Source: Fischerella sp. JS2
GTDB taxonomy: Bacteria; Cyanobacteriota; Cyanobacteriia; Cyanobacteriales; Nostocaceae
Assembly (NCBI RefSeq): GCF_032393985.1
Contig: NZ_CP135918.1
Span: forward strand, 4,651,724 to 4,715,723
Direction: 5' to 3'
DNA: 64,000 bases
In this document: positions 1 through 9,600 of the stretch, one piece after another
How positions within the stretch are numbered: the first letter of the stretch is position 1
Layout: each line of letters starts with the position of its first letter
The notes under the pieces: model-generated
Seen by the model: only the letters and a program-made list of their open reading frames with translations
Databases searched by the model: none
What the model was told of the DNA's origin: nothing
Made by a program: the position numbers and the translations under genes

Positions 1-630
1 ACAGTAAAAACATCTTTAGAATGGCTAAAAAATAAAACAGTTTCCAAAACAGAGCCAACAAAGCATTCCGTAGACGAACGACGTACAGAAAGTCTGCGTC
101 AAATTGGGCAACAACTCCGCCAAGCTCGTGAGTCTAGAGGTCTTTCTTTGGAACAACTCTGCGTTTACACTTACATCTCAGCCAATCAAATGGAAGCGGT
201 AGAAAATGGTAATTGGGAGTTACTGCCAGAAGATGTTTTTGTACGTGGTTTTATCCGTGTAATGGGAAATGCTTTAGGATTCAATGGCACAGCTTTAGCT
301 GCTTCCTTACCAGCACCAGAAACAACAAAATCCGTTTTACCTTCTTGGGGTGAGTCGAAAAAAACCTCTAGAGGAGTTGGCTTTGAAATTCGCCCCATGC
401 ATTTATATGTAGGCTACACAGCCCTTGTTGCTAGCGCTATCGGTGGATTATCGTATGTTTCACAGCAAGGAGAGACTAGCAGACTAGTAAATCAAAATGC
501 AGTTACTCCTACCTCTTCTTCTGTTTCAGACTCGTTAAAGCATAATGAGTCTAGAACCACACCGGGAATCAAGTCTAGCAATGCTGGTGTAACTGTTGGG
601 CCAGATATTTCACCACCAGAGGCGTTGTAG
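1..630 (+). CDS. RodZ-like helix-turn-helix membrane protein (5' partial)
   Basis: The frame is open from the first base, so the true start lies outside the window. About 209 codons are visible. Roughly residues 31-95 form an HTH_25/RodZ-type helix-turn-helix: the run RQIGQQLRQARESRGLSLEQ is followed by a second helix and the RGFIRVMGNALG stretch typical of the family. A single hydrophobic segment at about residues 134-153 (after MHLYVGYTALVAS) would place the HTH in the cytoplasm and a Ser/Thr-rich tail outside. RodZ proteins link MreB to the membrane in rod-shaped bacteria; cyanobacterial relatives of this size are poorly characterised, so the role is inferred from family only. A TTG at 148 is internal to the HTH and is not the start. 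Confidence 0.75.
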   Translation, partial: TVKTSLEWLKNKTVSKTEPTKHSVDERRTESLRQIGQQLRQARESRGLSLEQLCVYTYISANQMEAVENGNWELLPEDVFVRGFIRVMGNALGFNGTALAASLPAPETTKSVLPSWGESKKTSRGVGFEIRPMHLYVGYTALVASAIGGLSYVSQQGETSRLVNQNAVTPTSSSVSDSLKHNESRTTPGIKSSNAGVTVGPDISPPEAL

Positions 631-895
631 GAGTGTTGGAGATGGGGTGATGGGGACCGGTGAGTCCCCCATGAGCGATTGCCGTAGACGCGCTTTACTC
701 GGCTTCTGTAAAGTAAGGGTTTCCCGGCATAAAGAAAGAGGCGTCACCTGCCGTGCGCTTTGCGCGGCTTAAGGTAAGGGTGGAGTGTGTAGACACGCAA
801 GTGGCTTCCCGTAGGGTGGAGTAAACCACTAACTACTAACAATCAACAAACAATCACCAACCACCAACTAACAACCAACAACCAACCTAAACGCA
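631..895. repeat. Repeat-filled intergenic region
   Basis: No gene is seen. The stretch contains three copies of a dispersed repeat: about 681-720, 746-785 and 786-826. The family combines an AGACGCGC-like core with CGGCTTCCCGTAGGGT-like sequence. It is followed by a run of degenerate heptamers (CTAACAA/CCAACAA type) at about 823-890. The copy at 786-826 is repeated essentially unchanged at about 18929-18966. Confidence 0.7.
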
Positions 896-1480
896 TTACT
901 CTTCTGCCAAGATAGTGTAGATTTCGCGTTTGGCTCGATTGAGGATTTCACGTACTCTGTTGATCTGATCTGTGTTGCCACTACGAGCAACTTGCATTAC
1001 TACTCCACCTAAATCAGCGATCGCGTTTCCCAATTCTATCCACTGTTGGGGTTTATTTCTTCTGGTCATCCAGTCTTGAGGATCACCCCGTTCAGCTAAT
1101 AATTGCCTACCACTTTCAGTGATTGTATATACTTTTTTTTCTTCTACTTGTTCCGAAGTGAGATAGCCCCCTTCTTCAAGTAGCTGGAGTGTGGGATAAA
1201 CGGAACCTGGACTGGGTTTCCAAAAACCCCCGTAACGTGCCTCTAATTCTTTGATCAAATCATATCCATGTCGGGGTTGCTCTGCCAGTAACGATAGCAG
1301 GATGTACTTAATATCACCACGTGGTGTCCGTTGCTCATCTTTCCAATCCCACTTTGAGGATCGGCGATGCCTACCTCTATGAGGCATATCGTCGCATCCT
1401 GATTCAAAAAAATGACGATGCATAGGAACACCTAAAAACATACCTGCAAAATGACGGTGTTTAGGAAGACCTAAAAACAT
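896..1480 (-). CDS. PadR family transcriptional regulator
   Basis: About 194 residues from the ATG at 1480; an upstream in-frame TTG at 1495 is possible. The PadR winged helix lies at about residues 55-130 and shows the family signatures GDIKYILLSLLAEQPRHGYD, then PSPGSVYPTLQLLEEGGYLT and KKVYTITESGRQLL. The N-terminal 50 residues are His/Arg-rich (HRHF twice, PHRGRHRR), as in several PadR proteins of this type, and contain a near tandem duplication (MFLGLPKHRHF, MFLGVPMHRHF). PadR proteins usually repress their own promoter and a nearby transporter or stress gene. A palindrome inside the promoter directly upstream supports autoregulation. No obvious target gene lies beside it; the ligand is unknown. 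Confidence 0.9.
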   Translation of the reverse strand: MFLGLPKHRHFAGMFLGVPMHRHFFESGCDDMPHRGRHRRSSKWDWKDEQRTPRGDIKYILLSLLAEQPRHGYDLIKELEARYGGFWKPSPGSVYPTLQLLEEGGYLTSEQVEEKKVYTITESGRQLLAERGDPQDWMTRRNKPQQWIELGNAIADLGGVVMQVARSGNTDQINRVREILNRAKREIYTILAEE

Positions 1481-1495
1481 AATTGCTTGTCTCAA

Positions 1496-1979
1496 ATACT
1501 TCTATTCTGATTATAGATATGTCACGATATATCGTTAATAAAAGTTCATATTTATTATGTCCCGTCGAAATCTCCCAGGAGTACATAGCAGCAATTCTTT
1601 ATCTTATGCAGCAGCTATGTTCTAATGAACGTACCGAAAGTTCTATAGGAAAAATTAATTAAGTCTGTATTAACTATTTCTTGACAAAAAATTAATATCC
1701 AAATGATAGGTTAGACACGACAAAGCAACAGTTGACACCATAAAACGGCAGGATCATCTGATGGCTTGCGTGCTTTGAATGACCCAATAAGTATACCTTC
1801 TACAACTATAACAAAGCCACCCAGCCCTGGCTAAAATCATAAGGTTTGATTTTTGTTTGAGATGAAACCAAGTGATTTAAGCCTGGATTGGGCTATTGGT
1901 TATAGAATTTCTCAGCGATCGCCCTGCCTTGTGTCATCTGTTCCTCCGCTTCCATTCATTAGTTAGAGGAGCAACAACG
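1496..1979. other. Intergenic region between padR and phoD
   Basis: Apart from the padR promoter at 1510-1538, no gene or strong structure is seen. The last 80 bases are an open frame upstream of the chosen phoD start and are probably untranslated. Confidence 0.5.
1510..1538 (-). promoter_or_regulatory. padR promoter with embedded palindromic operator candidate
   Basis: Reading the minus strand, TTAACG (1538-1533) and TATAAT (1515-1510) are separated by exactly 17 bases, a good sigma-70 promoter. The perfect 12-bp palindrome ACGATATATCGT (1524-1535) overlaps the -35 and the spacer. The TATAAT lies 30 bases before the ATG at 1480. Location and symmetry suggest the binding site of the PadR protein itself; this is inference. 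Confidence 0.6.
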
Positions 1980-3566
1980 GTGGACTACCAAAATTTTGAG
2001 CGATTTATCTACAGCCGCATCAAGCGACGTAGCTTAATCATCGGAGCAGGAGCATTAACTGGTTTAGCACTTGCCAGCCAATTTTCTCATCAAAGAGCGA
2101 TCGCTCAAGTTCCATTTTCCAGTTATCCGTTTACCCTTGGTGTGGCATCCGGTGAACCGTATCCAACTAGCATTGTGCTTTGGACGCGTTTGGCCCCAGA
2201 TTCTTTAAATGGTGGTGGGATGCCCCAAGTCAATGTTCCCATTCGCTGGGAAGTAGCAACCGATCCTTACTTAAAGCATATAGTAGCAAAGGGGACAGAA
2301 ATTGCAATCCCAGAATTAGCTCATTCAGTGCGAGTTGTTGTTGAAGGGCTGAAACCCAACACTTGGTACTGGTATCGGTTTACATCAGGTGGAGAAGCAA
2401 GTCCAATCGGTCGTACTCGTACGGCTCCTAAACTAGGTAGCAACGTAAGTAAATTTGCCTTTGCATTTGTCTCTTGTCAACACTATGAGCAGGGCTATTA
2501 TACAGCATACAAATATCTGGCAGAGGACGACCTAGATTTGGTTGTGCATTTAGGTGACTACATCTATGAAGGAGGAATAACCTCAGGTCGTGTCAGACAA
2601 CATAATAGTCCTGAAATTTTGACTTTAGAGGATTATCGCAACCGTTACGCCCTCTACAAAAGTGATCTTAATCTCCAAGCAGCTCATGCGGCATTTACTT
2701 GGATTGTGACCTGGGATGACCATGAGGTAGAAAATAACTACGCTAATGCCACTTCAGAAGTCGATAATGAACCTGATCAAGACCCTGAAGTCTTTTTACA
2801 GCGACGAGCTGCTGCTTACCAAGCTTATTATGAGCATATGCCGCTCCGACCTTTCTCAAAGCCCGAAGGACCGGATATGCAACTTTTCCGTCGGCTTTCT
2901 TTTGGTAATTTGGCAACCTTCCATGTATTAGATACACGCCAATATCGTACAGATCAGCCCTGTGGTGATGGCACAAAACAACGGTGTCCAGAGAATTTCG
3001 ATCCGAATGCAACAATTACTGGCAAGCGTCAAGAAAATTGGCTATATCGCGGCTTAGATCGCTCCCAGGCTCAATGGAATATTGTGGCTCAGCAGGTTAT
3101 GGTTGCTCAGAGAGACACTACACCAGGGGAAGGTGAAACCTTTAGCATGGATAAGTGGGATGGGTATCTGGCTTCTCGCGATCGCTTTATGCGTTTTCTA
3201 GAACAACGCAAACCTTCTAATCCAGTCGTCTTGACAGGTGATATTCATTCTAACTGGGCAATGGATCTCAAGGCTGACTATAGTAATCCAGAATCTAGTA
3301 TTGTCGGCAGTGAATTCGTTTGTACCTCTATTTCCTCTGGTGGTGATGGTTCAGACTCAAACCCCACAGTTACAGCTTACTTGCCAGATAACCCACACAT
3401 TAAGTTTTACAATGGTCAACGCGGGTATGTCCGTTGTGTACTAAATCCTATAAACTGGCAGACTGACTATCTAGTCTTATCGAACGTGACAACTGAATCT
3501 GGCACAATTAGTAAACGTGCTTCATTTGTGATTGAAAATGGTCGTTTAGGAATACAGAAAGTCTAG
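1980..3566 (+). CDS. phoD: Alkaline phosphatase, PhoD family, Tat-exported
   Basis: Secreted metallophosphoesterase that releases phosphate from phosphate esters in the periplasm. Starting at the GTG at 1980 (AGAGGA nine bases upstream), the protein is 528 residues; an in-frame TTG at 1896 gives a longer but less plausible start. A twin-arginine signal is visible (KRRSLIIGAGALTGLALA, then AIAQ). The PhoD N-terminal domain follows (FTLGVASGEPYPTSIVLWTR), then the metallophosphatase core with metal-binding motifs VSCQHYEQGYY, VVHLGDYIYEGG, WDDHEVENNYAN and VVLTGDIHSNW. PhoD enzymes use Fe3+ and Ca2+ and fold in the cytoplasm before Tat export, which fits the signal. Many cyanobacterial phoD genes are in the Pho regulon; no clear Pho box was identified here. 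Confidence 0.93.
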   Translation: MDYQNFERFIYSRIKRRSLIIGAGALTGLALASQFSHQRAIAQVPFSSYPFTLGVASGEPYPTSIVLWTRLAPDSLNGGGMPQVNVPIRWEVATDPYLKHIVAKGTEIAIPELAHSVRVVVEGLKPNTWYWYRFTSGGEASPIGRTRTAPKLGSNVSKFAFAFVSCQHYEQGYYTAYKYLAEDDLDLVVHLGDYIYEGGITSGRVRQHNSPEILTLEDYRNRYALYKSDLNLQAAHAAFTWIVTWDDHEVENNYANATSEVDNEPDQDPEVFLQRRAAAYQAYYEHMPLRPFSKPEGPDMQLFRRLSFGNLATFHVLDTRQYRTDQPCGDGTKQRCPENFDPNATITGKRQENWLYRGLDRSQAQWNIVAQQVMVAQRDTTPGEGETFSMDKWDGYLASRDRFMRFLEQRKPSNPVVLTGDIHSNWAMDLKADYSNPESSIVGSEFVCTSISSGGDGSDSNPTVTAYLPDNPHIKFYNGQRGYVRCVLNPINWQTDYLVLSNVTTESGTISKRASFVIENGRLGIQKV

Positions 3567-3761
3567 AAAGAGATGGGGTGATGGGGTGAACCTAGAATTA
3601 AACTCTCCCGGTGTTGCATATTTGCGGGATGATATTTATTTCTCTCCTCTTTAAAAAACTCCTTCTTTGCGTACTTCGAGTGCTTTGCGGTTCGTTATTC
3701 ATCCCTATTTTGTGCAACGTCAACTTTCCCCATCTCACCAGGAAGGAAGTTTCCCACTTTC

Positions 3762-5117
3762 TTAAGGTTTTAAGTGGAATATATGCAAAGCGCTAGAAAT
3801 CAAAGTTAAGAAAATCACAAAACCGATCGCATCCAGCATTGTTGTCACTAATGGCCCACTAACTAGCGCTGGGTCGAGTTTCAGGCGCTTTAAAACCATT
3901 GGTAACAAAGTCCCTAATGTGACGGCGACGAGGGTATTGATAGCCATTACCGTTCCAGCAATTAATGATACCCAACGTTCTTGGGGAGGCGCCCAAATTA
4001 AGGAAAGACAAATCATTGTCAAACCTAAAGCTAAGGCTGTACCCAGTCCTGCTGTCAGTTCTTTACGCAGCAGTTTCAAAGTATCTTTGGGTGTTACCTC
4101 TCCGACACCAAGTCCGCGAATTGTCACTGTTAAAGCTTGAATGCCAACAGTACCGCCCGTATTGGAAAAAAGAGGCATAATTACAGCCAATACTGGCACC
4201 ATTGAAATCGTAGACTGAAACGGTGCGATCGCACTCGATGCCCCGATATACAGCAGCATCACTCCAAACAGCCAAGGTAAACGTTTTTTGAGCGTGATTA
4301 ATGGAGAAGACAAAGTGGCTTCATCTCCACCACTCACCCCCGCCAGTTTTTGAATATCTTCTGTGGCTTCTTCTTCGATAATATCAACCACGTCATCAAT
4401 GGTGATAATCCCAACTAATCGATCTTCCCGATCAACTACAGGTAAAGCGATCAAGTCGTAACGCTGCATGATGCGGGCAACTTCTTCTTGGGGCGTTTCT
4501 GTTTTGACTTTGACAACGCGATCGCCAGCAATATCTCGAATTAGAACATCAGGAAAAGTAAACAACAATTGCCGCAGAGAGACAACACTCACTAACTTGC
4601 GATTGTCGTCTGTAACGTAGGCGTAGTAAATCGTTTCTTTATCTTCGTCTTGGCGACGAATTTTGCTCAAAGCTTCACCTACAGTCAATCCCTCCCGCAA
4701 GCGTACGTATTCTGTGGTCATTACCCTACCAGCAGTGCCTTCAGGATAGCCAAGAATTGTTGCTGTTACTTGTCTTTGTTCCGGACTAAGTTGTTGTAAT
4801 AAGCGTCTTACGACCTTTGCGGGTAACTCATCAAACAATTCTGCCCGATCATCGGGACTCATATTCTCGACAATTTGCACAACCTGCACATCATGCAGAG
4901 AATTAATTAATTCTTCTTGCACCTCTGGAGGTAGATATTCAAAAACGTCTGTGGCTTGATGTTTATTGAGTAGCCGAAATGCAATCGCCCTTTGCTTGCT
5001 GGGTAATTGTGTAATGTACTCACCTACATCAACGGCTTGTAAACGATTTAAATCCCATTTGAGCTGGTTTAAGTCAGCAACGTCAATGACAGAATTGCGA
5101 ACGTCCTGTACAAGCAT
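3762..5117 (-). CDS. mgtE: Magnesium transporter MgtE
   Basis: 451 residues, normal for the family. The order is an N-terminal superhelical MgtE_N domain (about 20-130, with LPPEVQEELINSL and DDRAELFDELP), a CBS pair (about 135-255; the second CBS contains IDDVVDIIEEEATEDIQKLA, the end of which is the plug-helix region), then five membrane segments (about 285-450). The pore-lining stretch includes IMPLFSNTGGTVGIQALTV, close to the GGNxGxQ selectivity region. MgtE is a Mg2+-gated Mg2+ channel in the plasma membrane; the N and CBS domains close the pore when Mg2+ is high. The gene is preceded by a structured leader with a GGGAGG ribosome binding site. Confidence 0.95.
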   Translation of the reverse strand: MLVQDVRNSVIDVADLNQLKWDLNRLQAVDVGEYITQLPSKQRAIAFRLLNKHQATDVFEYLPPEVQEELINSLHDVQVVQIVENMSPDDRAELFDELPAKVVRRLLQQLSPEQRQVTATILGYPEGTAGRVMTTEYVRLREGLTVGEALSKIRRQDEDKETIYYAYVTDDNRKLVSVVSLRQLLFTFPDVLIRDIAGDRVVKVKTETPQEEVARIMQRYDLIALPVVDREDRLVGIITIDDVVDIIEEEATEDIQKLAGVSGGDEATLSSPLITLKKRLPWLFGVMLLYIGASSAIAPFQSTISMVPVLAVIMPLFSNTGGTVGIQALTVTIRGLGVGEVTPKDTLKLLRKELTAGLGTALALGLTMICLSLIWAPPQERWVSLIAGTVMAINTLVAVTLGTLLPMVLKRLKLDPALVSGPLVTTMLDAIGFVIFLTLISSALHIFHLKP

Positions 5118-5158
5118 TTATTCATAACCTCCCAATTGTCTCCCCCGCGCTGGGAGAC
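5118..5158 (-). promoter_or_regulatory. mgtE leader: hairpin beside the ribosome binding site
   Basis: On the minus strand, GTCTCCC (5158-5152) can pair with GGGAGAC (5144-5138) as a 7-bp hairpin just before the GGGAGG ribosome binding site (5133-5128), which is ten bases from the ATG. The same CTCCC arm could instead pair with GGGAGG and hide it. The two pairings exclude each other. A further small hairpin (TGGAC, GTCCA) lies about 40 bases upstream. It does not match the M-box consensus as I know it. Confidence 0.4.
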
Positions 5159-6032
5159 AAACTCGCCAGCTCAGAGGAGGATAGTACTACCGTCTTGTGG
5201 ACTTTGGTCCATAAAATCTTAGGAACTCAACATTGATAACCAATCAAGGCATCGCTAAGTCATTATACTAACTCGGAATCATTTACATGATCCGGCGGAT
5301 GCCAAGCGTTAAAGTGGATATTCCATGATGTTGCCCACGAGCAACCCACTTAGCTACCCTGACTTTTTTTGATTGCTTTGAGTAGATTCTACTACTGCCA
5401 GCAATTGTGTCAAGCTTCTGTGAGGATTAATTTTTAAACTTCATAAAGTTAAAATAATTCCTACTTGAGAATTAGTCATTATTTCAATACATTTTCTAAG
5501 CATTACAGACAAAAATTAAGCAATCATAATGACACTATTACTCTGATCAGGCAACTTTGCTTGGTAAAACAACTTGGACAAATCGATTAAACCTCTTTCT
5601 TTGCGTTCTTTGTGTCCTTTGTGGTTTGTTCTTTACCCCTCAAAGTTTGGTTGCCAGACCACTAGTAGTTTGACTGACGAAAATTGTTACTATTGTCAGT
5701 CTGACAGTTGGTAGTCATCCGCTAACAATATTTTAGATTTTGGAATCACTGCGCCCTCGGGAATTCCCAAGGGCGCGATGACTCTTCTTTGCTGTTTATT
5801 ACTTTATATTGTGCAACACTGGATTATTTAGTCAATTTTAAAAGATAATCACAAGATTGGTGTAGTCCAATACTTAAAAAACACAGGAAACTCTTAACAG
5901 TGAGATGTATTTAATTCATTTGTTGCTAGCAAAAAAAAGTGCCCTTTGGACGCCTATATTTTGCACCTATCCTATTTTTGTTATAGAAACGATTGTTAAA
6001 GTTCATAGCAGAAGTCGGTTGCAATTAACACC
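5159..6032. other. Long intergenic region upstream of mgtE
   Basis: No coding frame is convincing. It holds a near-perfect 26-base palindrome at 5751-5776 (GCGCCCT arm, GGGAATTCCC centre, AGGGCGC arm) and a CTTTGCGTTCTTTGTG-type degenerate repeat at about 5590-5635, which resembles those at 3658-3700, 9830-9872 and 10352-10400. Confidence 0.5.
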
Positions 6033-6182
6033 CTAGCTCGCCAATAAATTTATTTCTTGGCGCTTAATTTTACCATCAGCATATAACTCTAATGGTACTA
6101 ATTCTACTTTGCCATTAACTTTAACTTGGGAGTAAACAATTTTTACTAATGGTGATTTATTTTCGTTGTAACGTACACACAT
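6033..6182 (-). CDS. Small protein of 49 residues, unknown function
   Basis: Complete frame of 50 codons from an ATG at 6182 to TAG at 6035-6033, preceded by GAGGAA two bases from the ATG (a tight spacing). The product begins MCVRYNENKSPLVKIVYSQV and ends in GKIKRQEINLLAS. It is hydrophilic, alternates basic and hydrophobic residues in a way that suggests beta strands, and has no signal or membrane segment. Codon use resembles the flanking genes. It is divergent from the GH15-like gene at 6602, with about 420 bases of A+T-rich DNA between them that could hold both promoters. I do not recognise the family. The start codon and ribosome binding site make a real gene more likely than not. Confidence 0.55.
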   Translation of the reverse strand: MCVRYNENKSPLVKIVYSQVKVNGKVELVPLELYADGKIKRQEINLLAS

Positions 6183-6601
6183 AGTTCCTCATTGCTAAAA
6201 ATTTATAATAGATTTATCTACTTATTTTTTGTTTTTTGTAATATTGTTATAAAAATATTTAATGCTACAATTTTAATTAGTTAAAATCGAAAAAGTTTCA
6301 GTAAAATCAATGAAATAGTTTTGTTAAAATTAGTATGATGATTATAGTTAATCATTAACAACATAAACAAAATCAAATGTTTGATTTTTTATTATTCTTT
6401 GTCTGTTATTCCCAAATATCTAGGGCGTGGTCTTTCATCCCTATGTTCAATTAGCTATTCACAAGAGATAATAAATCAACCCCTGAACTGAAACTGTAAT
6501 TTTATTGCCCATTACAATTACAGAAGCTTTTCTAGCTTGGCTGACATACTTAAATACAAAGTCACAGGGTTAATTTCCGGAATCTACTCTCTAGTCCAAT
6601 C
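6183..6601. other. A+T-rich divergent intergenic region
   Basis: Lies between two divergently read genes. A 9-bp-arm hairpin with a two-base loop (AAAATCAAA, TTTGATTTT; 6369-6388) followed by T residues could act as a weak terminator or operator. No promoter could be assigned with confidence. Confidence 0.4.
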
Positions 6602-9600
6602 ATGAAAAAAGCTTTTCAATTGCAAGATCGTCTAGAGTATTATTATCAGCAAATCAAGACAATCATCCTAGCACGGCAAAATCCAATTACTGGTCTACTG
6701 CCTGCAAGTACAGCAATCACAGCCCACGGTGATTACACTGATGCTTGGGTACGTGATAATGTTTACAGTATTTTGGCAGTTTGGGGGTTAGCGTTAGCAT
6801 ACCGCAAAGTTGATGAAGACAAAGGACGCACTTATGAATTGGAACATAGCGTCGTCAAATTGATGCGGGGTTTACTGTTTGCGATGATGCGCCAAGCGCA
6901 CAAAGTCGAAAAATTTAAACATACTCAGTCACCTTTAGATGCTTTACATGCCAAATACAACACCGCTACAGGAGATATTGTTGTTGGTGATGAAGAATGG
7001 GGACACTTGCAGCTGGATGCGACATCAATATTTGTGCTGATGCTGGCACAAATGACTTCTTCGGGATTGCAAATAATTTTCACTCTTGATGAAGTTAACT
7101 TTGTACAAAATTTGGTTTACTACATTGGGAGGGCTTATCGCACACCAGATTATGGAATTTGGGAAAGAGGCAATAAAATTAATCATGGCAATGCAGAATT
7201 AAATGCTAGTTCTATCGGTATGGCGAAAGCTGCTTTAGAAGCAATTGATGGACTAGATTTATTTGGTATACGTGGTAGTCAAGCATCAGTAATTCATGTA
7301 TTGCCAGATGAAATTGCCCGTGCCAGAATTACTCTGGAATCTCTATTACCAAGAGAATCAGCTTCTAAAGAAATAGATGCAGCTCTTTTGAGTGTGATTA
7401 GTTTTCCCGCATTTGCAGTTGAAGATGTACAACTACGCGATTCTCCTACGGAGACGCTTCGCGAACGCACTCGCAATGATATTATGACAAAACTAGAAGG
7501 TAAATACGGCTGCAAGAGGTTTTTACGCGACGGACATCAAACAGTTTTAGAAGATAACAAACGCTTGCACTATGAACCGTGGGAACTCAAACAATTTGAA
7601 AATATCGAATGTGAATGGCCGCTATTTTTCACCTATTTATTTCTCGATGGGCTATTTTGTGGCAATCAAGAACAAGCTAAATATTACCAAGAACGTTTAG
7701 AGTCTCTACTTGTAGAAAGGGATGGTTTGGGTTTATTGCCAGAACTTTATTATGTGAGCGCAGAATTTGTAGAAGCAGAAAAACAAGCACCATCAACTCA
7801 GCCGCGTTTACCTAATGAAAATGTGCCTTTAGTATGGGCGCAAAGTTTATATTATCTGGCTCAAATGCTAAGTGAAAGATTAATTGCTGTTGGGGATATA
7901 GATCCCTTGGGACGACACTTACGCATGGATAAACACCGAGAACCTCTGGTGCAAATTGCTTTATTAGCAGAAGATGAAGACTTACAAGCAGAACTAGAAG
8001 TTCACGGAATTGAAACCCAAACACCCAAGCAAGTAGAACCAATTCAAGTCCGCCAAGCTGATGATTTTATTAATATTTATGCCCAAATTGGACGTAGTGA
8101 CAAACTTGGTTTAACAGGACGTCCACCCCGTCGTCCCCGCAGTTTAACTACATCCAGAATTTTTCGTATTGGTAGCGAAACAGTTGTATTTTTACCCTCA
8201 TTTGTAGACTTTCAACAGTTCTATTTAACGCTGGATTATCATTTTTTGGTAGCACAATTACGAAGCGAACTTGGTTACATTCAAAAGTATTGGAGTGATT
8301 TGGGGCGTCCGATTTTAACTTTAATGTTAACGCGCACCATGCTAGAAACAGGTTCCGAAGCATTACTGAACTTAATGCAAGAACTCAAAGATGGTATTTG
8401 TAACGGCGTACGGGTAAAATTAGGACGGTTGAATCAGCTGATGTTAACAGCAGCGATCGAACGAATTGATTTTCTACCAGAGTTTGAATTTACCCTGTCT
8501 TCTGTCAAAGATGCGAAACCTCGGTGCGTTTATTTAGCACTACATCCAGGTAAAAATTGGCCCTTAGGACATACTCAAGAATTTCAAGTAGAATGTGAAA
8601 CCAACTTCGGGTTATTGCTGAGTTACTTGCGTTCCTCAGAAAATATTTATGAACAAATAGAGTTATTACAGACGCTGACACGTTTGCAAGGGCTAGAATT
8701 TGATACGGGTTTTGGCGGTTCAGGAAATCCTGTCACAGTCGGGGATTTGCTAGATGAAGTTTACACTAAAGCCGCAGAATTAGGGATTTGGGCAGTTGTG
8801 CGGCGTGCAGCCGGATTGCGGCAAATGGCGTATATTGCTTTATCAGACGTAGTTACAAGTATCATCGTTCGGGGTAAGCAAATAGCAGTTGGTAAAGCTT
8901 ACAGTGAAGCGTCGTTGATCACTGTACCCCTCTCCCACAACGAAATAGTCGAGAAAATCAATCATTTTTGCCGTGAGGATATACGCGATCGCGTTTTAAC
9001 TCAAGAAATCCTCATTTATCTGAGTACGTTAATTAAATCAGAACCAGAATTATTTAAAGGACTACTCACCCTGAGAGTTGGTTATCTGATTTTGTTGCTT
9101 ACCAGCGAACTGGCACAGGAGTTGAAAGTTACTCAAGATGAAGCCTACGAAACCTTGATGCAACTTTCACCTTTTGAAGTCAAAACCCGGTTACGTCAGG
9201 TATTAGGTGAGTACTCAGACATGAGTAAGCTATTACGCCAGCAAGAGTCTTTGCACGTCAAACAAAAAGAAAGCGATATTGACTGGGTGGTACAACCAAT
9301 AATTTTTGAGGATATTGAAGTCCAACCAGGTGGTTGGCGACGGTTCCGTCAAGCTGAAGGTGCAACCGGACGCACACCCAAAGACTTTTACAAACAAGTT
9401 TGGTTGTTAATGCATCATTGTAAGGGTTTGGTGATTGGCGATAAACTAGAACGCCGCAACCGTTTAGAGAGTGAAGAAATGATCTCGGAGATGACAGCCG
9501 GGGAAAAGAACTTTGCTCTGCAAATCGAGCATCTGTTAAATAAAATAGAGGCTCCCGAGTATCGCCAAGTGAATATTGAAACATTAATGGAATTAGCTGC

